Below, piece by piece: positions 1 to 7,114 of a stretch of DNA of 31,852 nt; within the stretch, counting starts at the first letter, position 1, and the number at the start of each line of letters is the position of its first letter. This DNA is from a virus, in the IMG/VR virus record IMGVR_UViG_3300030382_001523, positions 1 through 31,852 of that record. One strand, written 5' to 3'. The notes under the pieces are model-generated. The model worked only from the letters and a program-made list of their open reading frames with translations, was not told the origin of the DNA and did no database searches. The translations under genes were made by a program, and so were the position numbers.

Positions 1-152
1 AGTTCTGAAATCGGAGCGTCAGGTACAGTAGCAAGAAACGACACCATGAACGCCCTAGCAAGTTCCTCTATGAACTCCTCGGCAAACTTGTCACTCCAGT
101 TCCAATCGTATCCGTCAATGTCTCCAGCTTCTATCTTGGTACGTATGACCAT
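1..152 (-). CDS. Hypothetical protein, 3' end cut by window edge
   Basis: The first 50 codons of a gene that runs off the left edge. The ATG at 152 follows an AGGAGA ribosome-binding site that sits inside the end of the preceding gene. The visible protein begins MVIRTKIEAGDIDGYDW and is acidic, with a predicted amphipathic helix (KFAEEFIEELARAF). It lies just downstream of the portal, where a prohead protease or minor head protein is usual, but no protease motif is visible in this fragment. If the right end of the window were joined to position 1, this frame would stop two codons later, giving a 52-residue protein. Confidence 0.6.
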   Translation of the reverse strand, partial: MVIRTKIEAGDIDGYDWNWSDKFAEEFIEELARAFMVSFLATVPDAPISE

Positions 153-155
153 AGC

Positions 156-440
156 CTATCTCCTTGCTTCCTCTAGTCCTTTTGAGCAAGATTCGGGGTC
201 GTGAGTAATGATATCCCCATAAGAGATTCCCACTCCGCCACTACCGTAGACAAGCGTGTCGGAATCTGAGTAAAAACCACCATACCCAACGAAGTATCTC
301 CCTTCCATGTGTACGCCATGGCCATCACAAAATGAATGCCATGTGGCATCCGGGTCATATTGGAATATGATGCGCCCGTGGCCTATCCCTTGATCGCACG
401 CCATACCATATATAGTGGGCCACTTAAATTCTCTCTTCAT
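156..440 (-). CDS. Hypothetical 94-residue protein downstream of portal
   Basis: I do not recognise this protein. The ATG at 440 overlaps the portal stop codon (TGATG) and is preceded by GGAGGTGGGTTG, a good ribosome-binding site; an upstream in-frame TTG is less likely. The product is rich in Gly, Tyr and Asp (GYGGFYSDSD, YGSGGVGISYGD) and has two cysteines far apart, which suggests a compact beta-rich fold. No membrane segment or enzymatic motif is visible. Position and translational coupling to the portal suggest a minor head role, but this is inference only. Confidence 0.7.
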   Translation of the reverse strand: MKREFKWPTIYGMACDQGIGHGRIIFQYDPDATWHSFCDGHGVHMEGRYFVGYGGFYSDSDTLVYGSGGVGISYGDIITHDPESCSKGLEEARR

Positions 441-1780
441 CAACCCACCTCCTCAAGATAGGCAACCAATGCGTCTCGTTCGTTTCTGAACCTTCTAGCC
501 CAGTGGGCTTCCATCGAATCTTCCTCGTCGTTTATCTCGTCATCCCGAAGATCGTTTGCAGCCTTTAGAACCATATCCTCTATCGACGCAGCGAGAGGGG
601 CTGGCGATGGCTGTGCGAATTCATCTCCACCGTCCAACGCCTGCCCATACCCTAGCAACTCCCTGCTCTCGTTACGTGTCAGGAACCCCCCCTTGTAGCC
701 TGTGTCTGCTATCTTCAGATGCAGTTCCTTGTTCTCAGGTCTAGGGTCTGAGTAATCAAGGAACAAGGTTCGGTCTGCCTTAGAAACAAGGCGTTCATTG
801 ACGGCCTGCTTGATCCTCTCAAGTAGTGGTTTGAGTATCCAGCGTCCAAACATAACATCGCCTGCTTCAGCATTTGCCCGGTTCACTGATTCTGTGACAC
901 CCATTACTGAAGCAGGGATACCAAAGGCTCCTAGAATAATGTCCCGATTCAGCTTTCGTAGCTGTTCCATTTGCATATCTCTCTGGCTAAACTTGCGATC
1001 GACCCACTTGCCTCGCTCTAAAACAGCGACTCGGTGAGCATTCGCCACTCCTTGGTGTTGCTCCGACCAGCGAGATACCAAGCGTTCAAAGTCTGCGTCT
1101 GACATTCCCTCGTCGAATTGTAGAATGCCCCCCGGCATGGCTCCGTTACTGAAGAAGTTTCTCGTCCATTGAGCAGCCATTTGCTCTGCACCTAAGTCCA
1201 GCAGCAGTGATTGAACCGTCCCGATCCCCCTGTATGGGTCGAGCGGACTCGGCCTTCGGATGAAGATAACATCATCACGCAGAAGAGGTATCTGTAGAGT
1301 GCCTATCGAGTAGACATATCCAGCGACGAATTCGGTCGGGTGCGGTACTGGGCGGATTCGATCTGGTCGGATCGGCCAGAGTTCCAGAGGAATACCGCCG
1401 GGGGAACGCACAACCAACCACCACATTTCCCCGGTCAGTTCAAAATGCTGTACTGATGTTTCTATGAATTCGTGCCTTGTATAGAATGGGTTCACCGATT
1501 GCCAGAGATTTAGAAACGGGTGACTAGGTACAGTCCTCACTTCTCCATTCGGCATTCGCCTGTACAGGTTCCAAGAGACCGCAGCTGTAGAAGCTGCTAT
1601 TCGATCCACTACAGCAAACAGCCACGAGGTCTGGGTCATTGCCTGCATCTGTGAGAGGTGATTTGCTACGCCTGTTCCTCCAGCAAACCCTCCTAGATTC
1701 AGCCCGGACGCTAAAGCAAGGGGAGGTCTTTCAGTGTTTACCTTAAAGACCGACTCAAAAGAACGTCTCAACAATGTCAT
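440..1780 (-). CDS. Portal protein (HK97 family)
   Basis: This 446-residue protein matches the HK97-type phage portal family in length and pattern. The portal forms the dodecameric ring at one capsid vertex through which DNA enters and leaves and to which the connector binds. Seen in the sequence: the N-terminal SWLFAVVDRIAASTA helix with VSWNLYRR, a GEMWWLVVR and LWPIRPDRI core, the DVIFIRRPSP strand followed by GIGTVQSLLLDL, the long-helix region around residues 255-290 with GKWVDRKFSQRDMQ, and FGIPASVMGV followed by RANAE. The C-terminus is acidic. The start overlaps the stop of the upstream membrane-protein gene by four bases (ATGA). It lies directly after terminase and the small membrane protein, as is usual. 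Confidence 0.93.
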   Translation of the reverse strand: MTLLRRSFESVFKVNTERPPLALASGLNLGGFAGGTGVANHLSQMQAMTQTSWLFAVVDRIAASTAAVSWNLYRRMPNGEVRTVPSHPFLNLWQSVNPFYTRHEFIETSVQHFELTGEMWWLVVRSPGGIPLELWPIRPDRIRPVPHPTEFVAGYVYSIGTLQIPLLRDDVIFIRRPSPLDPYRGIGTVQSLLLDLGAEQMAAQWTRNFFSNGAMPGGILQFDEGMSDADFERLVSRWSEQHQGVANAHRVAVLERGKWVDRKFSQRDMQMEQLRKLNRDIILGAFGIPASVMGVTESVNRANAEAGDVMFGRWILKPLLERIKQAVNERLVSKADRTLFLDYSDPRPENKELHLKIADTGYKGGFLTRNESRELLGYGQALDGGDEFAQPSPAPLAASIEDMVLKAANDLRDDEINDEEDSMEAHWARRFRNERDALVAYLEEVG

Positions 1781-1992
1781 GATTCGTCACCCCCTGTCGC
1801 TAATCCTTGCGCTAGGACTATACACGTAATTCCAGCCACGATAATGAATGCCAATGGATGTATCCTATACAAGCCATATAAGACCAAGCCTATCCCTGCG
1901 AGTTCCATTGCCCCTGCAAGTACGACCCTGCTCCTCACTGGATGGAGCATAGCCCTCCACCACGATCGAAGAGTTCTGCTTGTCAGCATCAT
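1777..1992 (-). CDS. Small two-helix membrane protein between terminase and portal
   Basis: A 71-residue protein with a basic N-terminus (MMLTSRTLRSWWRAML) and two hydrophobic stretches, roughly residues 24-43 and 46-65, connected by a short polar turn; the end is acidic. The ATG at 1992 overlaps the terminase stop as ATGA, so it is translationally coupled; an upstream GTG would lengthen the overlap to 16 bases and is less likely. Two helices and small size fit a holin-like or membrane-anchoring protein. The location inside the packaging module is unusual for a holin, so the function is left open. Confidence 0.75.
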   Translation of the reverse strand: MMLTSRTLRSWWRAMLHPVRSRVVLAGAMELAGIGLVLYGLYRIHPLAFIIVAGITCIVLAQGLATGGDES

Positions 1993-3230
1993 AATGTGAT
2001 CCACCTGATGTTCGGCTTCCCCTTCTGACTTAATTCAGTTAGACCCCAGACCAAGGCATCCAATCGGTCAGGACTTGATCCGCTGTCGGGAGTCCAAGAT
2101 ACCAGCTGCTCCTCCAGTATATTCAAATCCCCGATATGCCAAACCTTGCCCTGCTCGTACAGCGCAGCTATCGGCTCGGCTCTTATCCGCTTCCCCCTGC
2201 TCGCATGAACTGCTGTATACGGTAAATCAGAACGAACAGTCCGCAAAGTATGCTCAACCATATCACCGCCATTGTTGACCTCCCCTATAACCCGGTCAGC
2301 CTGATGGGTTTCATACGCCTCAATGGCCTTCTCGGCCCATGCGTCAGGACTGTATTTCCCACTGTAATCAGCCAGAACATAAAACTGGTCGTCCTCTGCT
2401 CTCCCTACCACTACGATCCCTGTCTCGTCTGAGTCTTTATTCGTGGTAACTGCCGGGTCAATTGCCACCACAACTCGTTCCATATCAGGCACTTCTAGCA
2501 AAGGTTTCGATCGGATCATACTGTTTGTCCACAATGCGCCGGGTACATCGTCCAGCCATTCAGCCATTATTTCCTGACGGCCTATACGTGTCCCACCATA
2601 TTGCTGACGCAAGCGTTCCTGCACAGACTCAGATAACGTCGGGTTATCATAGGTCGTCGCCCTGATTGTCCTCGTACTAGGTAACTCAGAAAGCACCCTG
2701 ACAAAGTGTCGGTTCTTTGGGGTCGTGGTGACTATGGCTTTGGGGTGTTCTCCTAGCCTCAAACCGAACTGCGCCTGATGCCAGCTGGCCTCATTCCATA
2801 ACGCCAGTTCATCAGCCCAGAGCAACGACCATTGTGGCCCGTTCCACCGTGCTGGCTCCTCGCTTCCTAAGAACTTCACATAACCACCATCCTTGTGATG
2901 GGCTTCCCCTATCGATCGGTTATACCTGAACTCGGTCGGGGCTAGATTAATCAGCCCAGTGATACCTTCCGCACATACGTCCCGAGCATCAGCTATCGTG
3001 GGTGCGCCTATTCCTACTCTGGCCTTCCTCCCATATTGGCGAAGATGATCTAACACCGCATGGGTTCCTGCCATCGTCTTTCCAGACCCTCGACCACCTA
3101 GCAACAACCAGACATCCCATACGCCATCAGGTGGAACCTGATGCGGTAACGGCTGCCACTTGTTGACGTTATCATCCCAATAATCAAGGGCCGACAATAA
3201 ACTTGATGTACTATTCCCGATCTGTGTCAT
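1989..3230 (-). CDS. terL: Terminase large subunit
   Basis: The ATP-driven DNA packaging motor, 413 residues. The N-terminal ATPase domain has a Walker A motif GGRGSGKT at residues 45-52, a Walker B LLWADE at 136-141 and a coupling motif TTTPK at 168-172. The C-terminal RNase H-like nuclease domain, which cuts the concatemer, shows Asp258 in VVVAIDPA, Glu317 in IGEVNNGGD and Asp391 in DRLDALVW, the expected acidic triad. Length is typical of siphovirus enzymes. The start overlaps the stop of the ParB-methyltransferase gene by four bases. Both catalytic sites look intact. Confidence 0.96.
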   Translation of the reverse strand: MTQIGNSTSSLLSALDYWDDNVNKWQPLPHQVPPDGVWDVWLLLGGRGSGKTMAGTHAVLDHLRQYGRKARVGIGAPTIADARDVCAEGITGLINLAPTEFRYNRSIGEAHHKDGGYVKFLGSEEPARWNGPQWSLLWADELALWNEASWHQAQFGLRLGEHPKAIVTTTPKNRHFVRVLSELPSTRTIRATTYDNPTLSESVQERLRQQYGGTRIGRQEIMAEWLDDVPGALWTNSMIRSKPLLEVPDMERVVVAIDPAVTTNKDSDETGIVVVGRAEDDQFYVLADYSGKYSPDAWAEKAIEAYETHQADRVIGEVNNGGDMVEHTLRTVRSDLPYTAVHASRGKRIRAEPIAALYEQGKVWHIGDLNILEEQLVSWTPDSGSSPDRLDALVWGLTELSQKGKPNIRWITL

Positions 3231-4750
3231 ACCTTGACCGCCTTCTGCCCCGTGTAATTCTGCCAGCGTTCAATGGCTACCTGTACATATCGTGGTTCTA
3301 TCTCCATCCCGTTACAGATGCGGTCTACCTTCTCGCAAGCAATGAGCGTTGTGCCAGAACCGAGGAAGGGGTCTAGGACGGTTCCGCCGACCCTGCAAGA
3401 CGACTTGACCACCCGAACTACCATGTCCACTGGTTTCGGCGTCTCATGCCCATATCTGTCTTCACCCACTACCCTGTGGAACATCCAAACATCGGTCATG
3501 TTGTCATGGGTATTATCAAAATACGCACGGGTTGCATAGAACTCGCGCTTGAGGTCGTCATAATCGCGCTTGAAGGCTTCATAGTCATGCTTGAAGGCTT
3601 CATAGTCATGCTTGAAGGCTTCATCCCTTGCTGCCTTCTGTAGCTTCTCGTAATGCTCTTGGGTGATAAATCCCCATTGGGATTTCGTGAACCAATGCGA
3701 ATACATACCCACACCACAGATACGCTCGATATCCTTCGGCCCCCACCCCATCTTCTCGCAGTCGGCCTCTAGCTTTGAGCGTATAGGCTCCCAGCCTTCC
3801 CAGTAACTGTCTGCATTGTTGTTGAACCCTTGCTCCCCAAGCATGAAAAACAAACACCGCTCTCCCATTTGTGCATACATTCTCAAGCCTGACATACCAT
3901 CTCTTCCCCACGAAACTCCAGTTACTTGGTTCCAAATAATTTCATTCCTAAACGTCAGACGCTCCGAATCATTCAACCCACCCTGATACCATAACCGCCA
4001 CAAATCCTCAGAATTGCCCCAGATATAAGCACTCGCATTGTCGTCCACATAAGGGCGCAATGCGTTCCACCACAGCATCTGAAACTGGTCAAGGTTCCGG
4101 GCGTGCAAATTGTCGTTCTCGAAATCTTTGTTCATTCCGTATGGTGGGTCTGCATGAACAAGGCTCGCCGTTCTCCCTCCCATAAGTGTCTCGATATCCA
4201 CGGGATTAGTGCTATCCCCACACATCACCCGATGCTCCCCCAACTGGAATAAATCGCCCACCTGTACCCACGCCTCCTCTGGCTCTGGTGGCACTTCGTC
4301 AGGGTCGGTCAACCCGATCTTGGGCTTCGGTATCGCCTCCAATGACTTGAGGCTCCCACCTGCTATAGCGTCCAACATCTCCTGTAAAGCACCGCTCTCT
4401 ACCGTGGTTATCTGGCGCAACGCATCAAATATATCCGTGTCAGCACTAGCCATCGCAGACAATGGGTCTAATGTCATCAAGAGCTTGTTCGCTTCTTCCT
4501 CATTTAAGTCAGTTACCAATACAGGCACTTCAATATCAGGGGTCGTCTCAGCCCTTAAATGCCCATCTATTAGCATTAACCCATCCGGGGTTTCATAAGC
4601 TATCAAAGCGTCTGCATACCCAATCTCCGATAACGCTCCCCTTAAAGCATTCGCCTGACCCACTGGATGCCTCCTCCAGTTCTTAGGATTCGGTAACAAT
4701 TCCGATGCTTTGACCTGCCTGAGTTCCTTGATCCTATTCTTGATCTGCAT
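3227..4750 (-). CDS. ParB-like domain fused to a DNA methyltransferase (N4/N6 type)
   Basis: A 507-residue fusion. Residues 1-115 form a ParB/sulfiredoxin-like nuclease domain with ELLPNPKNWRRHP and IDGHLRAE (61-68). Residues 160-500 form an adenine- or cytosine-N4 methyltransferase of the beta class: the catalytic motif DPPY is at 201-204 and the AdoMet-binding motif DPFLGSGTT at 460-468, the catalytic one first. A CGDS motif precedes DPPY (177-180). Such fusions are common in phages and may protect DNA from host restriction or mark packaging sites. Between the motifs sits an unusual heptad insert (about 377-404) with EAFKHDY repeated. AGGAG lies six bases before the ATG. It sits between the terminase subunits. 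Confidence 0.93.
   Translation of the reverse strand: MQIKNRIKELRQVKASELLPNPKNWRRHPVGQANALRGALSEIGYADALIAYETPDGLMLIDGHLRAETTPDIEVPVLVTDLNEEEANKLLMTLDPLSAMASADTDIFDALRQITTVESGALQEMLDAIAGGSLKSLEAIPKPKIGLTDPDEVPPEPEEAWVQVGDLFQLGEHRVMCGDSTNPVDIETLMGGRTASLVHADPPYGMNKDFENDNLHARNLDQFQMLWWNALRPYVDDNASAYIWGNSEDLWRLWYQGGLNDSERLTFRNEIIWNQVTGVSWGRDGMSGLRMYAQMGERCLFFMLGEQGFNNNADSYWEGWEPIRSKLEADCEKMGWGPKDIERICGVGMYSHWFTKSQWGFITQEHYEKLQKAARDEAFKHDYEAFKHDYEAFKRDYDDLKREFYATRAYFDNTHDNMTDVWMFHRVVGEDRYGHETPKPVDMVVRVVKSSCRVGGTVLDPFLGSGTTLIACEKVDRICNGMEIEPRYVQVAIERWQNYTGQKAVKV
3547..3624 (-). repeat. 21-bp tandem repeat encoding a heptad coiled-coil insert
   Basis: Three copies of a 21-base unit are near identical (3568-3588, 3589-3609, partial 3610-3624), with a diverged fourth copy at 3547-3567. 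Each unit encodes seven residues (EAFKHDY, EAFKHDY, EAFKRDY, DDLKREF), in phase with an alpha-helical heptad. The two full copies are identical at the DNA level, so they are recent or prone to slippage, and copy number may vary between relatives. Confidence 0.93.
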
Positions 4751-4764
4751 GAGAGACTCCTAAA

Positions 4765-4953
4765 TTAGGCAACCCAAAAATTTGGAAAAATCTGTGGGGC
4801 AAATTGATCCCGTGGTATCTGGTTCGCTGTGTAACTTAATATATGTCCGGCCCTGTGGATTCCTTTTGTACAGTGGCTAGAACGCTCACTACGGGCGTTG
4901 TTACTGTTCTTCAATGGTTTGATACCACATTTATCTTTGAAGTAGTTTCTCAT
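4765..4953 (-). CDS. Hypothetical small protein, 62 residues
   Basis: A short open frame between the small terminase candidate and the methyltransferase. The ATG overlaps the preceding stop (TAATG) and a GGAG lies about nine bases upstream, which supports translation. The product is basic (MRNYFKDKCGIKPLKNSNN) with no motif, membrane segment or recognised family. Its composition is less typical of a folded protein than its neighbours, so it may be a minor peptide or a spurious frame. Confidence 0.45.
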   Translation of the reverse strand: MRNYFKDKCGIKPLKNSNNARSERSSHCTKGIHRAGHILSYTANQIPRDQFAPQIFPNFWVA

Positions 4954-5459
4954 TAGACCACTCCTGCAAACCTCTCCTGTCCTAGCTTGTCTAAACTAGA
5001 CAGAAGCATCGGTGCTTCTGGTGCAGCACTGTGGTACTGCCTGTAGATATCGATGAAGTCCTTGATTGCTTGGTTCCACGAGATGACGTCAACCCTGATC
5101 CTTGCCTCGATTTGCTTCGGTGCATCAAGGCCCATAAGAGAAGCCCTACGCTCTTCTATACGTAGGGCTGTACTGATAGCAGTAAGGTCGCCTGTCTGCA
5201 CCTGTGGCTGGATCGACAGGAGCATCCTGTCAAGTCTTCCTAGTGCTACCTGTCGTTCGGCCTCGTGGCCCCCGGTAGCAAAGGCAGAGGCAGTTAACTC
5301 TCGCATGATGGCCTTGTATGCGCCACCCTCATTAGCGTAGCCAAGCTGTTGTGCTATCTGGGATAGCGTAGCTCCTGCTTGTCTTAGGTTGATTGCTTGC
5401 TGACCCTTGAGCCTTACAGCTACGCTTTGCCTGCGACTTGCGCCTGTTTTCCTAGCCAT
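4953..5459 (-). CDS. Terminase small subunit candidate (helix-turn-helix)
   Basis: A 168-residue protein with an N-terminal helix-turn-helix at about residues 20-52 (QAINLRQAGATLSQIAQQLG) followed by a helical region containing RRASLMGLDAPKQIE. From memory, the RRxxLxGLDAP motif after an HTH is common in small terminase or DNA-recognition proteins encoded near phage terminases. Its role would be recognising the packaging site and recruiting the large subunit. The start codon lies inside the end of the upstream nuclease gene (40-base overlap). The large terminase is two genes downstream rather than adjacent. It could instead be a transcriptional regulator. Confidence 0.7.
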   Translation of the reverse strand: MARKTGASRRQSVAVRLKGQQAINLRQAGATLSQIAQQLGYANEGGAYKAIMRELTASAFATGGHEAERQVALGRLDRMLLSIQPQVQTGDLTAISTALRIEERRASLMGLDAPKQIEARIRVDVISWNQAIKDFIDIYRQYHSAAPEAPMLLSSLDKLGQERFAGVV

Positions 5460-5929
5460 AGTCTTTCCTCACCGACGATAGATTGAATCTGCGAGATGGT
5501 TCCATTGATACATTGAAGTGCCACCCAGTGACCAGAAAGATGCACGTAGCATAGCACCTTAGCCCCGTTTGGTACACTTGTGAGCGTCTTAGCACTAGTC
5601 TTGAACACTGACTTAACCCTAGACAGGGCATCGGGCTGATAGGTGCGTGACTTCACTTCTATAAGCATAAGTTCGTCTTCAGACCATGCGATGATATCCG
5701 GGTAAGCAGACAGGTGAGTCCTTCTCACTTCATAGCCTTTTTCCTCTAGCAGTTGTTGAAGTAATGCTTCGGCCTTATTGCCTTTGCTTCTTGCTGACCT
5801 GTTGGGAGTTTTCTTTTTAGGTTGTTTTGGTTTTATTTCATCGGGAAACAACTGCCTAAGGGTTTGAGGGCTATAGGTATCATATAATAGCCCTATTTGG
5901 TGACTCTTCGTATAACTAGGTTTTCTCAT
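5420..5929 (-). CDS. PD-(D/E)XK nuclease, Holliday junction resolvase-like
   Basis: A 169-residue protein with a lysine-rich N-terminus (KPKQPKKKTPNRSARSKGNK) and a compact nuclease core. Seen motifs: KGNKAEALLQQLL with Glu54, a strand ending in YPDIIAW with Asp78, and LIEVKSR with Glu91 and Lys93, the classical E...PD...ExK arrangement of archaeal Hjc-type resolvases and related nucleases. It may resolve branched DNA before packaging, which fits its place upstream of the terminase genes. An AAGGA lies about eight bases before the ATG. It is the first gene after the iteron/hairpin region. A structure-specific nuclease other than a resolvase is possible. Confidence 0.8.
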   Translation of the reverse strand: MRKPSYTKSHQIGLLYDTYSPQTLRQLFPDEIKPKQPKKKTPNRSARSKGNKAEALLQQLLEEKGYEVRRTHLSAYPDIIAWSEDELMLIEVKSRTYQPDALSRVKSVFKTSAKTLTSVPNGAKVLCYVHLSGHWVALQCINGTISQIQSIVGEERLWLGKQAQVAGKA

Positions 5930-5964
5930 AATGCGGTTTCCTTCAATCCTTATATATATATTAT

Positions 5965-6113
5965 GTTGAGATGTTGTTGAGAGAAGGGGTCTTTAAGAGA
6001 CCCCATCTCAACAACAATCTCAACAATTAAATTTAGATACAAATATTGCTGTTACGTTGTTGAGATTTTAAGACGTTGAGATTTGTTGAGAAATGTTGAC
6101 GTTTTGTTGAGAT
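5965..6113. repeat. Iteron-like cluster of GTTGAGAT repeats
   Basis: Six exact copies of the octamer GTTGAGAT lie here: plus-strand copies at 5965-5972, 6059-6066, 6075-6082 and 6106-6113, and inverted copies at 6005-6012 and 6017-6024. Near copies are at 5976-5983, 6085-6092 and 6095-6100. The region is AT-rich and has an ATATATATATTA stretch next to it (about 5950-5962). No gene occupies 5930-6129. Clustered short repeats plus an AT-rich segment are typical of a replication origin, of an operator array or of a packaging site. Confidence 0.85.
5973..6015. other. Large imperfect hairpin inside the iteron region
   Basis: The arm GTTGTTGAGA (5973-5982) pairs with TCTCAACAAC (6006-6015), and the inner arm GGGGTCT (5986-5992) pairs with AGACCCC (5998-6004), with a five-base loop and a small asymmetric bulge. 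Seventeen base pairs form in 43 bases. There is no T-run at either side, so a simple terminator is unlikely. The outer arms are themselves iteron copies, which suggests a protein-binding dyad or an origin hairpin. Confidence 0.8.
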
Positions 6114-6129
6114 GCTATTTTAGGGTTGA

Positions 6130-6507
6130 TTAGGCATCTATTCTCTCCGAATTATTCGTTACCATTTTTGCCTCCCTCCAGTACATAAAAGGAAGCGCAT
6201 ATTGCTCCCCCCATTCGGTAGTATGCAGCCTTCCTGACGAATCCCTCCAAGATAGTTCCCTAATAAGTGATGTTGGAGCGATATATGACTTGCTGTGCGT
6301 TCTTTCCCAGATCATCACCCACTCGCACTCAGGGTAATACTCATCGAGATACATCTTGTCCACTGTGAAGGCTCCTCCTGCCTTCCACAGACGATGGCTC
6401 TGGTATACCCACTTAGTATAGGTCTTCGATTGGGGGTCGTACTCGCCGATGGGTTTCATGCCGTGAATAGTGCTGATCGCTCGTCTTCGTCCATACCCTG
6501 CTTTCAT
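6130..6507 (-). CDS. Hypothetical protein, 125 residues
   Basis: Not recognised. The ATG at 6507 follows GGAGG with a five-base spacer, a strong site. The protein is basic at the N-terminus (MKAGYGRRRAIST), rich in Trp and Tyr (KWVYQSHRLWKAGG, EYYPECEWVMIWER), and has no membrane segment. The density of aromatic residues suggests a folded globular domain, perhaps binding nucleic acid, but nothing identifies it. It lies between the structured non-coding stretch and the iteron region, and probably belongs to the replication/accessory transcript. Confidence 0.75.
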   Translation of the reverse strand: MKAGYGRRRAISTIHGMKPIGEYDPQSKTYTKWVYQSHRLWKAGGAFTVDKMYLDEYYPECEWVMIWERTHSKSYIAPTSLIRELSWRDSSGRLHTTEWGEQYALPFMYWREAKMVTNNSERIDA

Positions 6508-6539
6508 ATTGGCCTCCTACATACGTTAATTAAATTAGT

Positions 6540-6690
6540 GGGGGCAGACAGCCCCTCTTCTGGTAGCTATAGCCTTGCATCGCTTTGCTACCTCGGTGCG
6601 ATTAGTCGGGTGAACCCTCTGGATGGGACTTTCCAGAGGTGGAGAGCGGATGGTGACCGCACCCTATGCAAGTTTGCCGTGCCTGCCCCC
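6540..6690 (-). ncRNA. Candidate structured RNA (nested helices), unassigned
   Basis: The gap between genes at 6508-6695 can fold, on the transcribed strand, into four perfectly nested helices: 6683-6690 with 6540-6547 (GGGGGCAG/CTGCCCCC), 6666-6672 with 6574-6580 (CTTGCAT/ATGCAAG), 6658-6663 with 6595-6600 (GGTGCG/CGCACC), and the hairpin 6633-6639 with 6616-6622 (CCTCTGG/CCAGAGG). Competing pairings exist: a local hairpin 6541-6555, one at 6562-6592 (GGTAGC/GCTACC) and one at 6646-6660. No tRNA or RNA family I know fits. It could be a small RNA, a leader that controls the next gene, or a DNA-level element. Confidence 0.45.
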
Positions 6691-6695
6691 GGTGA

Positions 6696-7016
6696 TTACT
6701 CCTCGTTTCCGTAGATGATCGTATCCCACTTACAGGGATTCACGACCTTGCCTGTCTCATCACCTAGCCCAATTTCGATAGCACGTAAGAGGGCCTTTCT
6801 TCCCTTCATAGTCTCAGGTTCTGGTGGCAACTCTGGATCAGACGAGAATATGCGTATCAGGTCGACGTTTAGTTTATCTCGTGCCTTCCCAGACGGGACA
6901 GAGGTCGTTTCTACGTAGACCTTGTTACCGTAAGGGTCGCTAAAATCATTCAGCCACGCTGTCTCTTGGAAAAACAGCTGGAATATATTTACCTGTGGCG
7001 TTGTTCGTGATGCCAT
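6696..7016 (-). CDS. Hypothetical protein, 106 residues
   Basis: Not recognised. Two adjacent ATG codons follow GGGGAGAGG; the second (7016) has the better spacing. The product begins MASRTTPQVNIFQLFF and contains a proline/glutamate-rich link (SSDPELPPEPETMKGRK) and a helical end (KALLRAIEIGLGDE). It is soluble, with no cysteine pair or nuclease motif. Its place just after the helicase gene suggests a replication accessory role, which is inference from context only. Confidence 0.7.
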   Translation of the reverse strand: MASRTTPQVNIFQLFFQETAWLNDFSDPYGNKVYVETTSVPSGKARDKLNVDLIRIFSSDPELPPEPETMKGRKALLRAIEIGLGDETGKVVNPCKWDTIIYGNEE

Positions 7017-7065
7017 CATCCTCTCCCCTTCGTTTTCGTTATTCTGGTACTGTAGGGCTGGGAAA

Positions 7066-7098
7066 CACTCTAGAAGCGTGTAGCGAGCATTCTAGAAG
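7066..7098. repeat. Two 11-bp direct repeats spaced 22 bp, centred on TCTAGA
   Basis: The plus strand has CACTCTAGAAG at 7066-7076 and CATTCTAGAAG at 7088-7098, differing at one base, exactly 22 bases apart, which puts both on the same face of the helix. Each contains the palindrome TCTAGA. They lie in the 98-base gap between the ATPase gene and the next gene, so they may be operator sites. Confidence 0.6.
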
Positions 7099-7114
7099 GC
7101 ATAAACCCCATATC

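Noticed and set aside
3621-3935. Minus-strand ORF of 104 residues in another frame of the methyltransferase
   Set aside because: Fully inside a convincing gene in a different frame, with no family features.
5965-6113. CRISPR array
   Set aside because: The repeats are 8 bases, in both orientations and irregularly spaced, without spacers of constant length.
6540-6690. RNase P RNA resemblance (GGAAAGTCC, and a segment like GGCACGGCAAACT)
   Set aside because: The matches are short, in an order unlike RNase P, and the element is only about 150 bases; chance similarity is more likely.
6540-6690. A tRNA or tmRNA in the structured gap
   Set aside because: No cloverleaf with acceptor, D, anticodon and T arms is present; the long nested helices do not fit.
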